Source: Ancylomarina longa (GTDB lineage Bacteria > Bacteroidota > Bacteroidia > Bacteroidales > Marinifilaceae). From it: a DNA stretch of 64,000 nt. Positions 47,425 through 54,411 of the stretch are shown piece by piece. The translations under genes and the position numbers were made by a program. The stretch lies in NCBI RefSeq assembly GCF_003996985.1, contig NZ_RJJX01000015.1:1-64000 (forward strand). The letters are read 5' to 3'. Each line of letters starts with the position of its first letter. The stretch's first letter is position 1. The notes beneath the pieces were generated by a model. It searched no databases, was not told the DNA's origin, and saw only the letters and a program-made list of their open reading frames with translations.

Positions 47425-47700
47425 ATGAAGAACATCTCAGAATATAACCATCTGATCGAAAAAGAGATGGAAAAATACCGGAAAGACTCTGGTAAGATTT
47501 TACAGAAATTTGAAGAAAAATTTAATAAAGGAAGTATTGTAGCTACTCATCATTTTAGTAATGCGAGCCCAGAATTAATTGGCATAGTGAAGTCGCAGTT
47601 GGAGCAGGCTGGATTTAGACCCGAATTAATAGGAAATAAGCCTGACGGACATATTACTTTAAGAGTTAGTCTTTTAAAATCAGCAGGAATAGTAGCATAG
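47425..47700 (+). CDS. Small protein of unknown function
   Basis: A 91-residue soluble protein I do not recognise. The first half is a charged helix (YNHLIEKEMEKYRKDSGKIL, QKFEEKFNKG), the second half alpha/beta (SPELIGIVKSQLEQAGFRPE, LIGNKPDGHITLRVSLL). There is no signal or membrane segment. The gene has ordinary codon use, a separate upstream region and a good terminator, so it is probably real. Confidence 0.75.
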   Translation: MKNISEYNHLIEKEMEKYRKDSGKILQKFEEKFNKGSIVATHHFSNASPELIGIVKSQLEQAGFRPELIGNKPDGHITLRVSLLKSAGIVA

Positions 47701-47719
47701 CTTTAATTTACATACAAGG

Positions 47720-47750
47720 AAAGCCATCATTGAGCATGATGGCTTTTTTT
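47720..47750. terminator. Bidirectional terminator after the 91-residue gene
   Basis: AAAGCCATCAT pairs with ATGATGGCTTT around TGAGC, then a U-run. It also serves the convergent Sua5/YciO-family gene. Confidence 0.88.
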
Positions 47751-47771
47751 ATTGAATTGTAGTACTCGATT

Positions 47772-48383
47772 TTATAGAATTAATTCTCCTATACCTGGTC
47801 TGATTATTTCAAAATCACCTTCAGAGCAATCAACTACGGTAGAGGCTGTATTGTTACCAAACCCTCCATCAATAACTAAATCCACATCTTTGCTGTATTT
47901 TTCATGAATCAATTCCGGATCGGTTGTATATTCCACCACTTCATCCATATCTCTAATGGAGGTTGTCATGATTGGGTTTCCTAATTCCTCCACTATTCCC
48001 AAAGGGATATAATGATTAGGGATACGAATACCAACGGTTTTTTTCTTGCTTTTAAATAATTTGGGGACATTATTACTTGCCTGTAGAATGAAAGTAAAGG
48101 CACCGGGTAAATTTTTCTTCATCACCTTGAAGGTGGAATTATCTACCTTAGCATATTCCGCTAGATTGCTCAGACTATTGCAGATTAATGAAAAATTACC
48201 TTTCTCTGCAGAAACTCCTTTTAAACGAGCGATTCGCTGTATCGCTTTGTTATTGGTAATATCACAGCCCATGGCATAAACTGTATCTGTAGGATAGATG
48301 ATGATACCTCCATTCTTTAAAGTATCTGCAATTTTCTGAAATTCCCGGTGGTTGGGATTATCAGGATATAACTTAACAAGCAT
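47772..48383 (-). CDS. L-threonylcarbamoyladenylate synthase (Sua5/YciO/YrdC family)
   Basis: A 203-residue YrdC-fold protein. GGIIIYPTDTVYAMGCDITN then NKAIQRIARLKG are the substrate-binding segments, PGAFTFILQA follows, and VGIRIPNHYIP is the late motif. True members make threonylcarbamoyl-AMP for the t6A37 modification of ANN-decoding tRNAs; the short YciO-like branch is less certain. The sequence KGVSAEKGNFSLIC differs from the canonical KxRP, favouring the YciO subgroup. Interestingly it sits near a threonine tRNA cluster, but no functional link is shown. Confidence 0.85.
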   Translation of the reverse strand: MLVKLYPDNPNHREFQKIADTLKNGGIIIYPTDTVYAMGCDITNNKAIQRIARLKGVSAEKGNFSLICNSLSNLAEYAKVDNSTFKVMKKNLPGAFTFILQASNNVPKLFKSKKKTVGIRIPNHYIPLGIVEELGNPIMTTSIRDMDEVVEYTTDPELIHEKYSKDVDLVIDGGFGNNTASTVVDCSEGDFEIIRPGIGELIL

Positions 48384-48498
48384 TTTGTAGTGGTTTAGGG
48401 TTCTTCTGGGAAATAAAGATAGAAGTTTCTACTGTATGGAAATGATTTACAGGCTTATTTATTTTTAATCCAAAATAAGAGAAGGACATTTCTCCCAT

Positions 48499-48528
48499 AA
48501 AAAAAGGAGAACCGAAGCTCTCCTTTTT
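48499..48528 (-). terminator. Terminator of the transaldolase-like gene
   Basis: AAAAAGGAGA (48501-48510) with TCTCCTTTTT (48519-48528); on the minus strand the stem ends in a U-run, 17 bases past the stop. Confidence 0.85.
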
Positions 48529-48544
48529 TAATTGGCAATATAAA

Positions 48545-49201
48545 TTAACCATTTAATTTATTGTAGTCAGCTAAAAACTGCTCTAATCCTTTGTCAGTTA
48601 AAGGGTGCTTTAATAATCCGGTAATTGCACTAAGCGGACAAGTTGCTACATCAGCTCCGGCTTCAACACATTGAATAATATGCATTGTATGACGGATAGA
48701 GGCAGCCAATACTTGTGTTTCAAAAGAATAAAAATTAAACATATCTGCAATTTGTGCAATTAATTCTATTCCATCGGTGCAAATATCATCTAATCTTCCA
48801 ACAAATGGGGACACATAAGTTGCTCCCGCTTTTGCAGCCAATAAGGCCTGTCCGACAGAAAATATCAGGGTGCAATTGACTCTAATTCCTTTCGAACTTA
48901 GATATTTAACTGCTTTAATACCATCTTTGATGCAAGGAATTTTCACCACTATTTGTGGGTGAAGTGCAGCTAATGCTTCCCCTTCCGAAATCATTCCTTC
49001 AAAATCTGTGGCAATTACTTCGGCACTTACATCACCATCAACAATTTTGCAAATATCAATATAATGTTGTTTGATATTTGCTTCCCCTTTTATTCCCTCC
49101 TTAGCCATAAGAGACGGATTGGTGGTTACGCCGTCAAGAACTCCAAGATCTTGAGCTTCTTTAATCTGGTCCAGATTAGCTGTGTCTACAAAAAATTTCA
49201 T
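48545..49201 (-). CDS. Transaldolase / fructose-6-phosphate aldolase (short form)
   Basis: A 218-residue class I aldolase barrel of the short TalC/FSA group. [20 protein letters not shown] and [14 protein letters not shown] are the family start; the Schiff-base Lys lies in [32 protein letters not shown] and [11 protein letters not shown] complete the active site. It may act as a transaldolase in the pentose phosphate route, together with rpe in this window, or as an F6P aldolase; sequence alone does not decide. Confidence 0.93.
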   Translation of the reverse strand: MKFFVDTANLDQIKEAQDLGVLDGVTTNPSLMAKEGIKGEANIKQHYIDICKIVDGDVSAEVIATDFEGMISEGEALAALHPQIVVKIPCIKDGIKAVKYLSSKGIRVNCTLIFSVGQALLAAKAGATYVSPFVGRLDDICTDGIELIAQIADMFNFYSFETQVLAASIRHTMHIIQCVEAGADVATCPLSAITGLLKHPLTDKGLEQFLADYNKLNG

Positions 49202-49369
49202 TTTATTATTTTTAGTTTGTTATTAAGTCGAAAAACGAAAATACACTAAATTATTCTGATGAACAAAGAGTTATTATCGTTTTCATTAGATGAAATACAT
49301 TTAAGACACTTGTGAAAAGCATCGCATTATAAAGAGTGGATAAATGAGGTTGAAAGGAGTAAAAAAAAG

Positions 49370-49443
49370 AGCCGATAGAGGGACTCGAACCCACGACCTG
49401 CTGATTACAAATCAGCTGCTCTAGCCAGCTGAGCTACATCGGC
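49370..49443 (-). tRNA. tRNA-Thr (TGT)
   Basis: A 74-base cloverleaf without encoded CCA. The anticodon stem GCTGA/TCAGC encloses TTTGTAA, anticodon TGT, reading ACA. The T arm contains GGTTCGAGTCC. Last of five threonine tRNA genes in one leftward cluster. Confidence 0.97.
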
Positions 49444-49488
49444 TTTTAGTATTCTGCCAAAATTATTGATGAAAATGGCAAAATATAG

Positions 49489-49560
49489 AGCCATTGATGA
49501 GATTTGAACTCATGACCTCTTCCTTACCAAGGAAGCGCTCTACCCCTGAGCTACAACGGC
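49489..49560 (-). tRNA. tRNA-Thr (GGT)
   Basis: A 72-base cloverleaf. The anticodon stem CTTCC/GGAAG encloses TTGGTAA, anticodon GGT, reading ACC and ACU. CCA is not encoded. It differs in sequence from the four related neighbours. Confidence 0.96.
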
Positions 49561-49585
49561 ATAAGAGACAAAACTCCGATATAAG

Positions 49586-49659
49586 AGCCGATAGAGGGAT
49601 TCGAACCCACGACCTGCTGATTACGATTCAGCTGCTCTAGCCAGCTGAGCTATATCGGC
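49586..49659 (-). tRNA. tRNA-Thr (CGT)
   Basis: A 74-base cloverleaf. The anticodon loop ATCGTAA in stem GCTGA/TCAGC gives anticodon CGT, reading ACG. The body is almost identical to the TGT copies, so it likely arose from one of them. Confidence 0.96.
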
Positions 49660-49728
49660 GATTTATTACTCGTATTTAGATCTTACAAAGAACGAAAGAA
49701 AGCGATTAAACTTTCTTTTAAATTATTG

Positions 49729-49802
49729 AGCCGATAGAGGGACTCGAACCCACGACCTGCTGATTACAAATCAGCTGCTCTAGCCAGCTGAGCTACATCG
49801 GC
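49729..49802 (-). tRNA. tRNA-Thr (TGT), second copy
   Basis: Same mature sequence as the copy at 49370-49443, anticodon TGT. Together with its flank it is part of a tandem duplication of about 141 bases with the next gene (shared flank CTTTCTTTTAAATTATTGA). Confidence 0.97.
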
Positions 49803-49869
49803 GTTTTTTCACTTTAAATCATCTTGTAAAGAACAAAAGAAAATGGCTAGACTTTCTTTTAAATTATTG

Positions 49870-49943
49870 AGCCGATAGAGGGACTCGAACCCACGACCTG
49901 CTGATTACAAATCAGCTGCTCTAGCCAGCTGAGCTACATCGGC
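49870..49943 (-). tRNA. tRNA-Thr (TGT), third copy
   Basis: Same mature sequence as the other TGT copies and first in transcription order of the cluster. It lies 28 bases after the SRP RNA gene, so it may be co-transcribed from the ffs promoter. Confidence 0.97.
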
Positions 49944-49971
49944 ATTTTATACTTTAAAGAGCATAAAAAAG

Positions 49972-50070
49972 TGGGTAAGCGAACTACGTCGCACCGCTTC
50001 GACCACCTACCCTTGCTGCCTTCCGACCCTGGGGGGATTCAGTAGGAGCTGATCGCATAGTGCTTACCCG
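49972..50070 (-). ncRNA. ffs: Signal recognition particle RNA, small bacterial type
   Basis: About 99 bases. The conserved SRP domain GGTCGGAAGGCAGCAAGGGT lies in the middle (apical loop GGAAGG-CAGCA), and the ends GGGTAAGC/GCTTACCC pair. It binds Ffh to target membrane proteins. A consensus promoter stands directly upstream and threonine tRNA genes follow. Confidence 0.96.
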
Positions 50071-50074
50071 ACGA

Positions 50075-50104
50075 CAAAAGTAGAAAAATCTTGTTTCCCC
50101 GCAA
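50075..50104 (-). promoter_or_regulatory. Consensus primary-sigma promoter of ffs
   Basis: On the minus strand TTG (50102-50104), a 19-base spacer and TACTTTTG (50075-50082) match the Bacteroidota consensus exactly; the RNA starts a few bases later. Confidence 0.85.
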
Positions 50105-50471
50105 ACAAAATCTAAAACTTCTTAGTCCTTTTGTGGGGTTCTATATCCCAAGCAATTTATATTCAGTGAAATAATTTCTAATAAAAATGATATCTTTTTT
50201 AATTACACTCCATTTTTTAATAGAGAAAAGCGAATATGCTTCTTTTGGGGACTACAATTACAAGCCTGTATTCCTATTTTATCCTTCGTATGTAGCACAT
50301 CAGATTTTATCTGATGGGTAGGGGCTTTCTGCAAACTACTCACAAATAATTAAGTATTTTTAAAGAAGGCATTCGATTAAAAACGGGTATATTTGTCCTC
50401 GGTCTAATAGGAATGGAACAAATCTACCCATTGGATTAATTAATTTGTGATAATTTAAAATTGATTTTGGA
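50105..50471 (+). promoter_or_regulatory. Intergenic region with candidate promoter of the DUF4199-glycosyltransferase cluster
   Basis: TATATTTG at 50388-50395 fits the -7 consensus, 77 bases before the DUF4199 ATG; no -33 TTG at standard spacing. Around 50295-50320 a short inverted repeat CAGATTTTATCTG is present. No gene is seen. Confidence 0.4.
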
Positions 50472-51029
50472 ATGTTTAAAAATCCTTTAGTACGACATAC
50501 TTTTCTGTTTGGAAGCCTGGTTGGAGGTGTTTTAATATTGGCAGCTCTTGTTTTCTACTTTAAAGATTTGTCTGTGAATTACAACCCAAACCTTACTTTA
50601 ATCAATCAATTCTTGATGATTTCAGGTATTTTTCTTGGCGTAAAAAAATATCGCGATGAAATTTTATTTGGGGTAATTAATTACAAGAGAGCTTTTACTG
50701 CCGGGATATTGATTATTGGTTTTGCGGCCTGTTATTATGCAATGTTTATATATGTTCTAACCAAGTTTTTTGATGCTTCCATCATTCAGGAGGCTATTAA
50801 TTTTGCACAAAAAGGTTTGGTTCAATCCGGATATGAGCAAAAAGATGTGGATTTGATTATGAGTATTTATAAGCATATTACACCTGGAATTTTTGCCTTT
50901 AGCATGTGGCTTAGTAAGTTGTTTGGTGGTGTTCTGTTCTCCTTAGTTGTGGCTTTCTTCTTTCGCCAAAAGAGAAATTTGTTTAATAAGCAGTCTGTTG
51001 ATAAATTTAACGAATCGAATAATCAGTAA
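50472..51029 (+). CDS. DUF4199 membrane protein
   Basis: A 185-residue inner-membrane protein with four predicted helices (about 8-28, 42-58, 75-97, 140-163) and the DUF4199 pattern: LMISGIFLGVKKYRDEILFG, then NYKRAFTAGILIIGFAACYY. The function is unknown; it very often precedes a family-2 glycosyltransferase in Bacteroidota, as here (9 bases apart), so a role in polyprenyl-phosphate sugar transfer is suspected. Confidence 0.88.
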   Translation: MFKNPLVRHTFLFGSLVGGVLILAALVFYFKDLSVNYNPNLTLINQFLMISGIFLGVKKYRDEILFGVINYKRAFTAGILIIGFAACYYAMFIYVLTKFFDASIIQEAINFAQKGLVQSGYEQKDVDLIMSIYKHITPGIFAFSMWLSKLFGGVLFSLVVAFFFRQKRNLFNKQSVDKFNESNNQ

Positions 51030-51038
51030 TCTTACTTT

Positions 51039-51986
51039 ATGGATATCTCTGTTGTAGTTCCTTTGTATAATGAGGAAGAGTCTATTCCCGAATTAGTCGC
51101 CTGGATTGATCGGGTGATGAGTGAGCATCAATTTAGTCATGAAATCATTATGGTGGATGATGGAAGTAATGATACATCATGGCAGGTAATAGAGGATTTG
51201 AAAAAAAAATATGCAAGCGTTAGAGGGATAAAATTCCGTAGAAATTACGGTAAATCTGCTGCTCTTTTTAGTGGTTTCGAAGCCGCAAAAGGAGAAGTAG
51301 TAATCACTATGGATGCCGATCTTCAGGATTCTCCTGATGAAATTCCTGAATTATACCGGATGATTAAAGAAGAGGGATTTGACTTAGTTTCGGGATGGAA
51401 AAGGAAACGCTACGATCCCATATCCAAAACTATTCCCAGTAAATTTTTCAACAGAACGGCAAGAGCCATGTCAGGAATTAAATTGCACGATTTTAATTGC
51501 GGATTGAAGGCTTACAGAGGCAAAGTGGTGAAAAGTATAGAAGTTTATGGAGAAATGCATCGCTATATTCCTATTCTTGCAAAGCAAGCCGGATTCCCGA
51601 AAATTACCGAGAAAGTGGTGCAGCATCAGGAGCGGAAGTACGGTGTTACTAAATTTGGCTTGAGTCGATTTATTAATGGATTTCTTGATTTACTATCCAT
51701 CACCTTTATTAGTAAGTTTGGAAAAAAACCAATGCATTTCTTTGGTTTATTAGGTACTTTCATGTTTCTGATTGGTTTCTTTGCTTCGGCATGGATTGGC
51801 CTGCAGAAAATTTACAGTATGAGTCAGGGAGAAATGCCTCCTTTGGTAACTGATAGCCCTTACTTCTATATCGCTTTGGCAACCATGATTATTGGTACTC
51901 AGTTGTTCTTAACGGGATTTGTTGCTGAATTGGTGAGTCGAAGTTCAACCGAACGCAATACTTATCAAATCGAAAAAGAAATATAG
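51039..51986 (+). CDS. Family-2 glycosyltransferase, polyprenyl-phosphate type (GtrB/DPM-like)
   Basis: A 315-residue enzyme. The GT-A domain starts MDISVVVPLYNEEESIPELV; UDP-sugar binding DDGSNDTSWQ and metal-binding DADLQDSPDE are intact; later motifs HDFNCGLKAYR and HRYIPILAKQAG are typical of GtrB/ArnC-like enzymes. Two C-terminal membrane helices (about 230-255 and 270-300) anchor it. It probably moves a sugar onto undecaprenyl phosphate. It is in an operon with DUF4199, a methyltransferase and a second glycosyltransferase. Confidence 0.93.
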   Translation: MDISVVVPLYNEEESIPELVAWIDRVMSEHQFSHEIIMVDDGSNDTSWQVIEDLKKKYASVRGIKFRRNYGKSAALFSGFEAAKGEVVITMDADLQDSPDEIPELYRMIKEEGFDLVSGWKRKRYDPISKTIPSKFFNRTARAMSGIKLHDFNCGLKAYRGKVVKSIEVYGEMHRYIPILAKQAGFPKITEKVVQHQERKYGVTKFGLSRFINGFLDLLSITFISKFGKKPMHFFGLLGTFMFLIGFFASAWIGLQKIYSMSQGEMPPLVTDSPYFYIALATMIIGTQLFLTGFVAELVSRSSTERNTYQIEKEI

Positions 51987-52047
51987 CAGAATTCATTCTT
52001 AACTGTTCACTGAACATTGTTCACTGCTAACCAACAATTGTTATTTC

Positions 52048-52824
52048 ATGATCCAAGGTATAATCAGATTTTTATTGCAAATATTTCCTCGTCCTTTCTT
52101 GATCAGGATGAGTTTATTAATGAATCGTTTTGTAGCCATATTTTTAATTGGGAATAAAGTGGAATGTCCGGTTTGCGGTGGACATTTTCGCAAATTTTTG
52201 CCTTACGGATATACCAAACAAACCGGAAGAGAAAACGCTCTTTGTCCCAAGTGCCTTTCTTTGGAACGCCATCGCTTAATGTGGTTGTTTTTGAAGGCTA
52301 AGACTGATTTTTTTAATCAGAAATTGAAAGTTCTGCATATTGCTCCGGAACAGTGTTTCTACAAGCGCTTCAGAAAATTGCCAAACCTCGATTATACTAC
52401 GGCGGATTTGGAATCTCCAATTGCTGACGTCCATTTCGATGTTCAGGAAATTCCTTTCGAAAAAGAATCCTACGATGTAGTCATCTGCAATCATGTGTTG
52501 GAACATGTGGCAGATGATAAAAAAGCGATGAGTGAGATTTATCGGGTATTGAAACCAAGTGGATTTGCAATTTTACAAGTTCCGATGGATACCGATAATC
52601 CGAATACGATGGAAGATCCATCGGTAACAGATCCTAAGGAAAGGGAAAGACTATACCGCCAAAAAGATCATGTGCGTTTGTATGGTTTGGATTATGCCGA
52701 TAAATTGAAAGCTGTTGGCTTTACGGTGAATGCCAGCGCATATGCCGAGGAATTAAATGCTGATTTGGCAAATAAGTATCGTTTACCAATGAAGGAAATT
52801 TTCTATTACAATCAAAAATTATAA
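52048..52824 (+). CDS. SAM-dependent methyltransferase with zinc ribbon
   Basis: A 258-residue class I methyltransferase. A zinc ribbon CPVCGGHF...CPKCLSLERHR (about 34-73) precedes the Rossmann domain with VLHIAPEQCFYKRF (motif I position), TADLESPIADVHFDVQEIPF and VVICNHVLEHVADDKKAMSE. Such enzymes commonly modify sugars or lipids in surface-polysaccharide clusters. It lies one base before the next glycosyltransferase start region, so they are co-translated. The target is unknown. Confidence 0.87.
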   Translation: MIQGIIRFLLQIFPRPFLIRMSLLMNRFVAIFLIGNKVECPVCGGHFRKFLPYGYTKQTGRENALCPKCLSLERHRLMWLFLKAKTDFFNQKLKVLHIAPEQCFYKRFRKLPNLDYTTADLESPIADVHFDVQEIPFEKESYDVVICNHVLEHVADDKKAMSEIYRVLKPSGFAILQVPMDTDNPNTMEDPSVTDPKERERLYRQKDHVRLYGLDYADKLKAVGFTVNASAYAEELNADLANKYRLPMKEIFYYNQKL

Positions 52825-52825
52825 G

Positions 52826-53836
52826 ATGACCGAAGAATTAAAGTTTTCGATTATCATTCCGGTTTATAATCGTCCGGATGAAATGAAGGAGTTGTTGGAC
52901 AGCTTGGCTGCTCAAACCAATAAAGACTTTGAGTTGGTTGTGGTGGAAGATGGTTCTGCAATTAGAAGTGAGGAGCTTTGTAAATCCTACGAGGATCGTA
53001 TAAATATCTCCTATTATTATAAAGAAAATGAAGGCCCCAGTATTGGTAGAAATTATGGTTTGGCCAGAGCAAAAGGGAATTTTTACCTGTTTTTCGATTC
53101 CGATTGCATTTTACCACCACACTATATGGAAACTATTCATAAGGAACTTTCCGAGAATTTTGTGGATTGTTACGGCGGTCCGGATGGTGCCATGGATGAT
53201 TTTTCGGATTTTCAGAAAGCTGTTTCCTATGCCATGACATCTTTTTTTACCACCGGAGGAATCCGGGGAGGGAAGAAGCAGGTGCATCAGTTTCATCCCA
53301 GAAGTTTCAATTTGGGTTTTTCTAAAAAGGTTTATGAAGATACGGGTGGATTTCCTGTTACCAGAATGCACCCGGGCGAAGATATGGTTTTTGCTATCGA
53401 GGTAATTAAACGTGGATTTGAGACTCGTTTGGTGCGGGATGCATACGTATTTCACAAACGGAGAATATCCTTCAAAAAATTCTACAAACAGGTGTTTGGC
53501 TTTGGCAAAACCAGATACATCATATCAAAACATTACCCGGAGACATTTAAGATCTTCTTCTTGTTTCCATCCATATTTGCAATAGGAACAATAGGAGCAT
53601 TAATCTTGGGTGTTGCTATACGATCCTTATTTGCCTATCCTGTTTTTCTCTTTGCATTTTTGGTATTCGCCGATGCACTAACAAAGTACAAATCGCTTAA
53701 AGTTGCGTTCCTTGCTTTACTGTCTAGTTTTGTTCAGTTATTTGGCTATGGAATTGGTTTTATAGATGCTGTGTGGAAGCATAAAGTGTTAGGCAAAGAT
53801 GAGTTTGGTGTTTTTGGCAAAGGATTTTACGAATAG
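52826..53836 (+). CDS. Family-2 glycosyltransferase with C-terminal membrane segments
   Basis: A 336-residue GT-A enzyme. FSIIIPVYNRPDEMKELLDS starts the domain, VVVEDGSA and FFDSDCILPPHY give the nucleotide and metal sites, and MHPGEDMVFAIEVIKRG is the acceptor-site region with catalytic Asp. Two or three membrane helices follow (about 245-310). It closes the four-gene cluster; a 21-bp minisatellite follows the stop codon. Confidence 0.9.
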   Translation: MTEELKFSIIIPVYNRPDEMKELLDSLAAQTNKDFELVVVEDGSAIRSEELCKSYEDRINISYYYKENEGPSIGRNYGLARAKGNFYLFFDSDCILPPHYMETIHKELSENFVDCYGGPDGAMDDFSDFQKAVSYAMTSFFTTGGIRGGKKQVHQFHPRSFNLGFSKKVYEDTGGFPVTRMHPGEDMVFAIEVIKRGFETRLVRDAYVFHKRRISFKKFYKQVFGFGKTRYIISKHYPETFKIFFLFPSIFAIGTIGALILGVAIRSLFAYPVFLFAFLVFADALTKYKSLKVAFLALLSSFVQLFGYGIGFIDAVWKHKVLGKDEFGVFGKGFYE

Positions 53837-53865
53837 CGTTATGGAATGGGGTATATTACCCTAAA

Positions 53866-54187
53866 TTTGAGGTTCCGAACCTAAAATTTTACGTCCCCTA
53901 AGGCTTCCGTTGAGGTTCGGAACCCCAAATTATCGGTTGCCGACCCTTCTGTTTAGGTTCGTTATATTTCCGTTTCCGTTCCCGAACCTTTCGTTGTAGT
54001 TTGCTAGTCTAATTTTGAGGTTGGGAACCTGAAATTTTACATGCCCAAAGCATTCTGTTGGGGAGAAAGACCGCATAACTTCGCTTCCTAAGTCCAAAAT
54101 TTCGGTTAGCTAAGCCAAATGCTTTGGTAAATAAGCGAAGCATTTCGATACAGAACCATACGGTTTCTATTACAAAGCCAATACCTG
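53866..54187. repeat. Degenerate 21-bp minisatellite downstream of the glycosyltransferase cluster
   Basis: About 15 units of 21 (rarely 22) bases in gene-free DNA. The core GGTT recurs at 53914, 53935, 53956, then CGTT/AGTT at 53977 and 53998, GGTT at 54019 and again at 54104. Several units contain the palindrome GGTTCSGAACC. The sequence is unrelated to the arrays at 13964 and 35970 but the period is the same. Frames on both strands are interrupted, so it does not encode a heptapeptide protein. Confidence 0.85.
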
Positions 54188-54411
54188 CAAAAATAGAGCT
54201 CTAATTGCTAACAATAAAATACAAGCTGACAGATACTGTGATTAAATCCTAATAGATTTTAATATTCTTCTTCAAATTCGAGAATAATCAACCTATTGAA
54301 TTAAAAACAAAATATTCAGAATGTTACCTCACTTATAACACCTTATTGACTATCTATTCTACCACCTATATTCCTAAAATTCAATTTAATTTCTTTTTTT
54401 TGATCGTTTGA

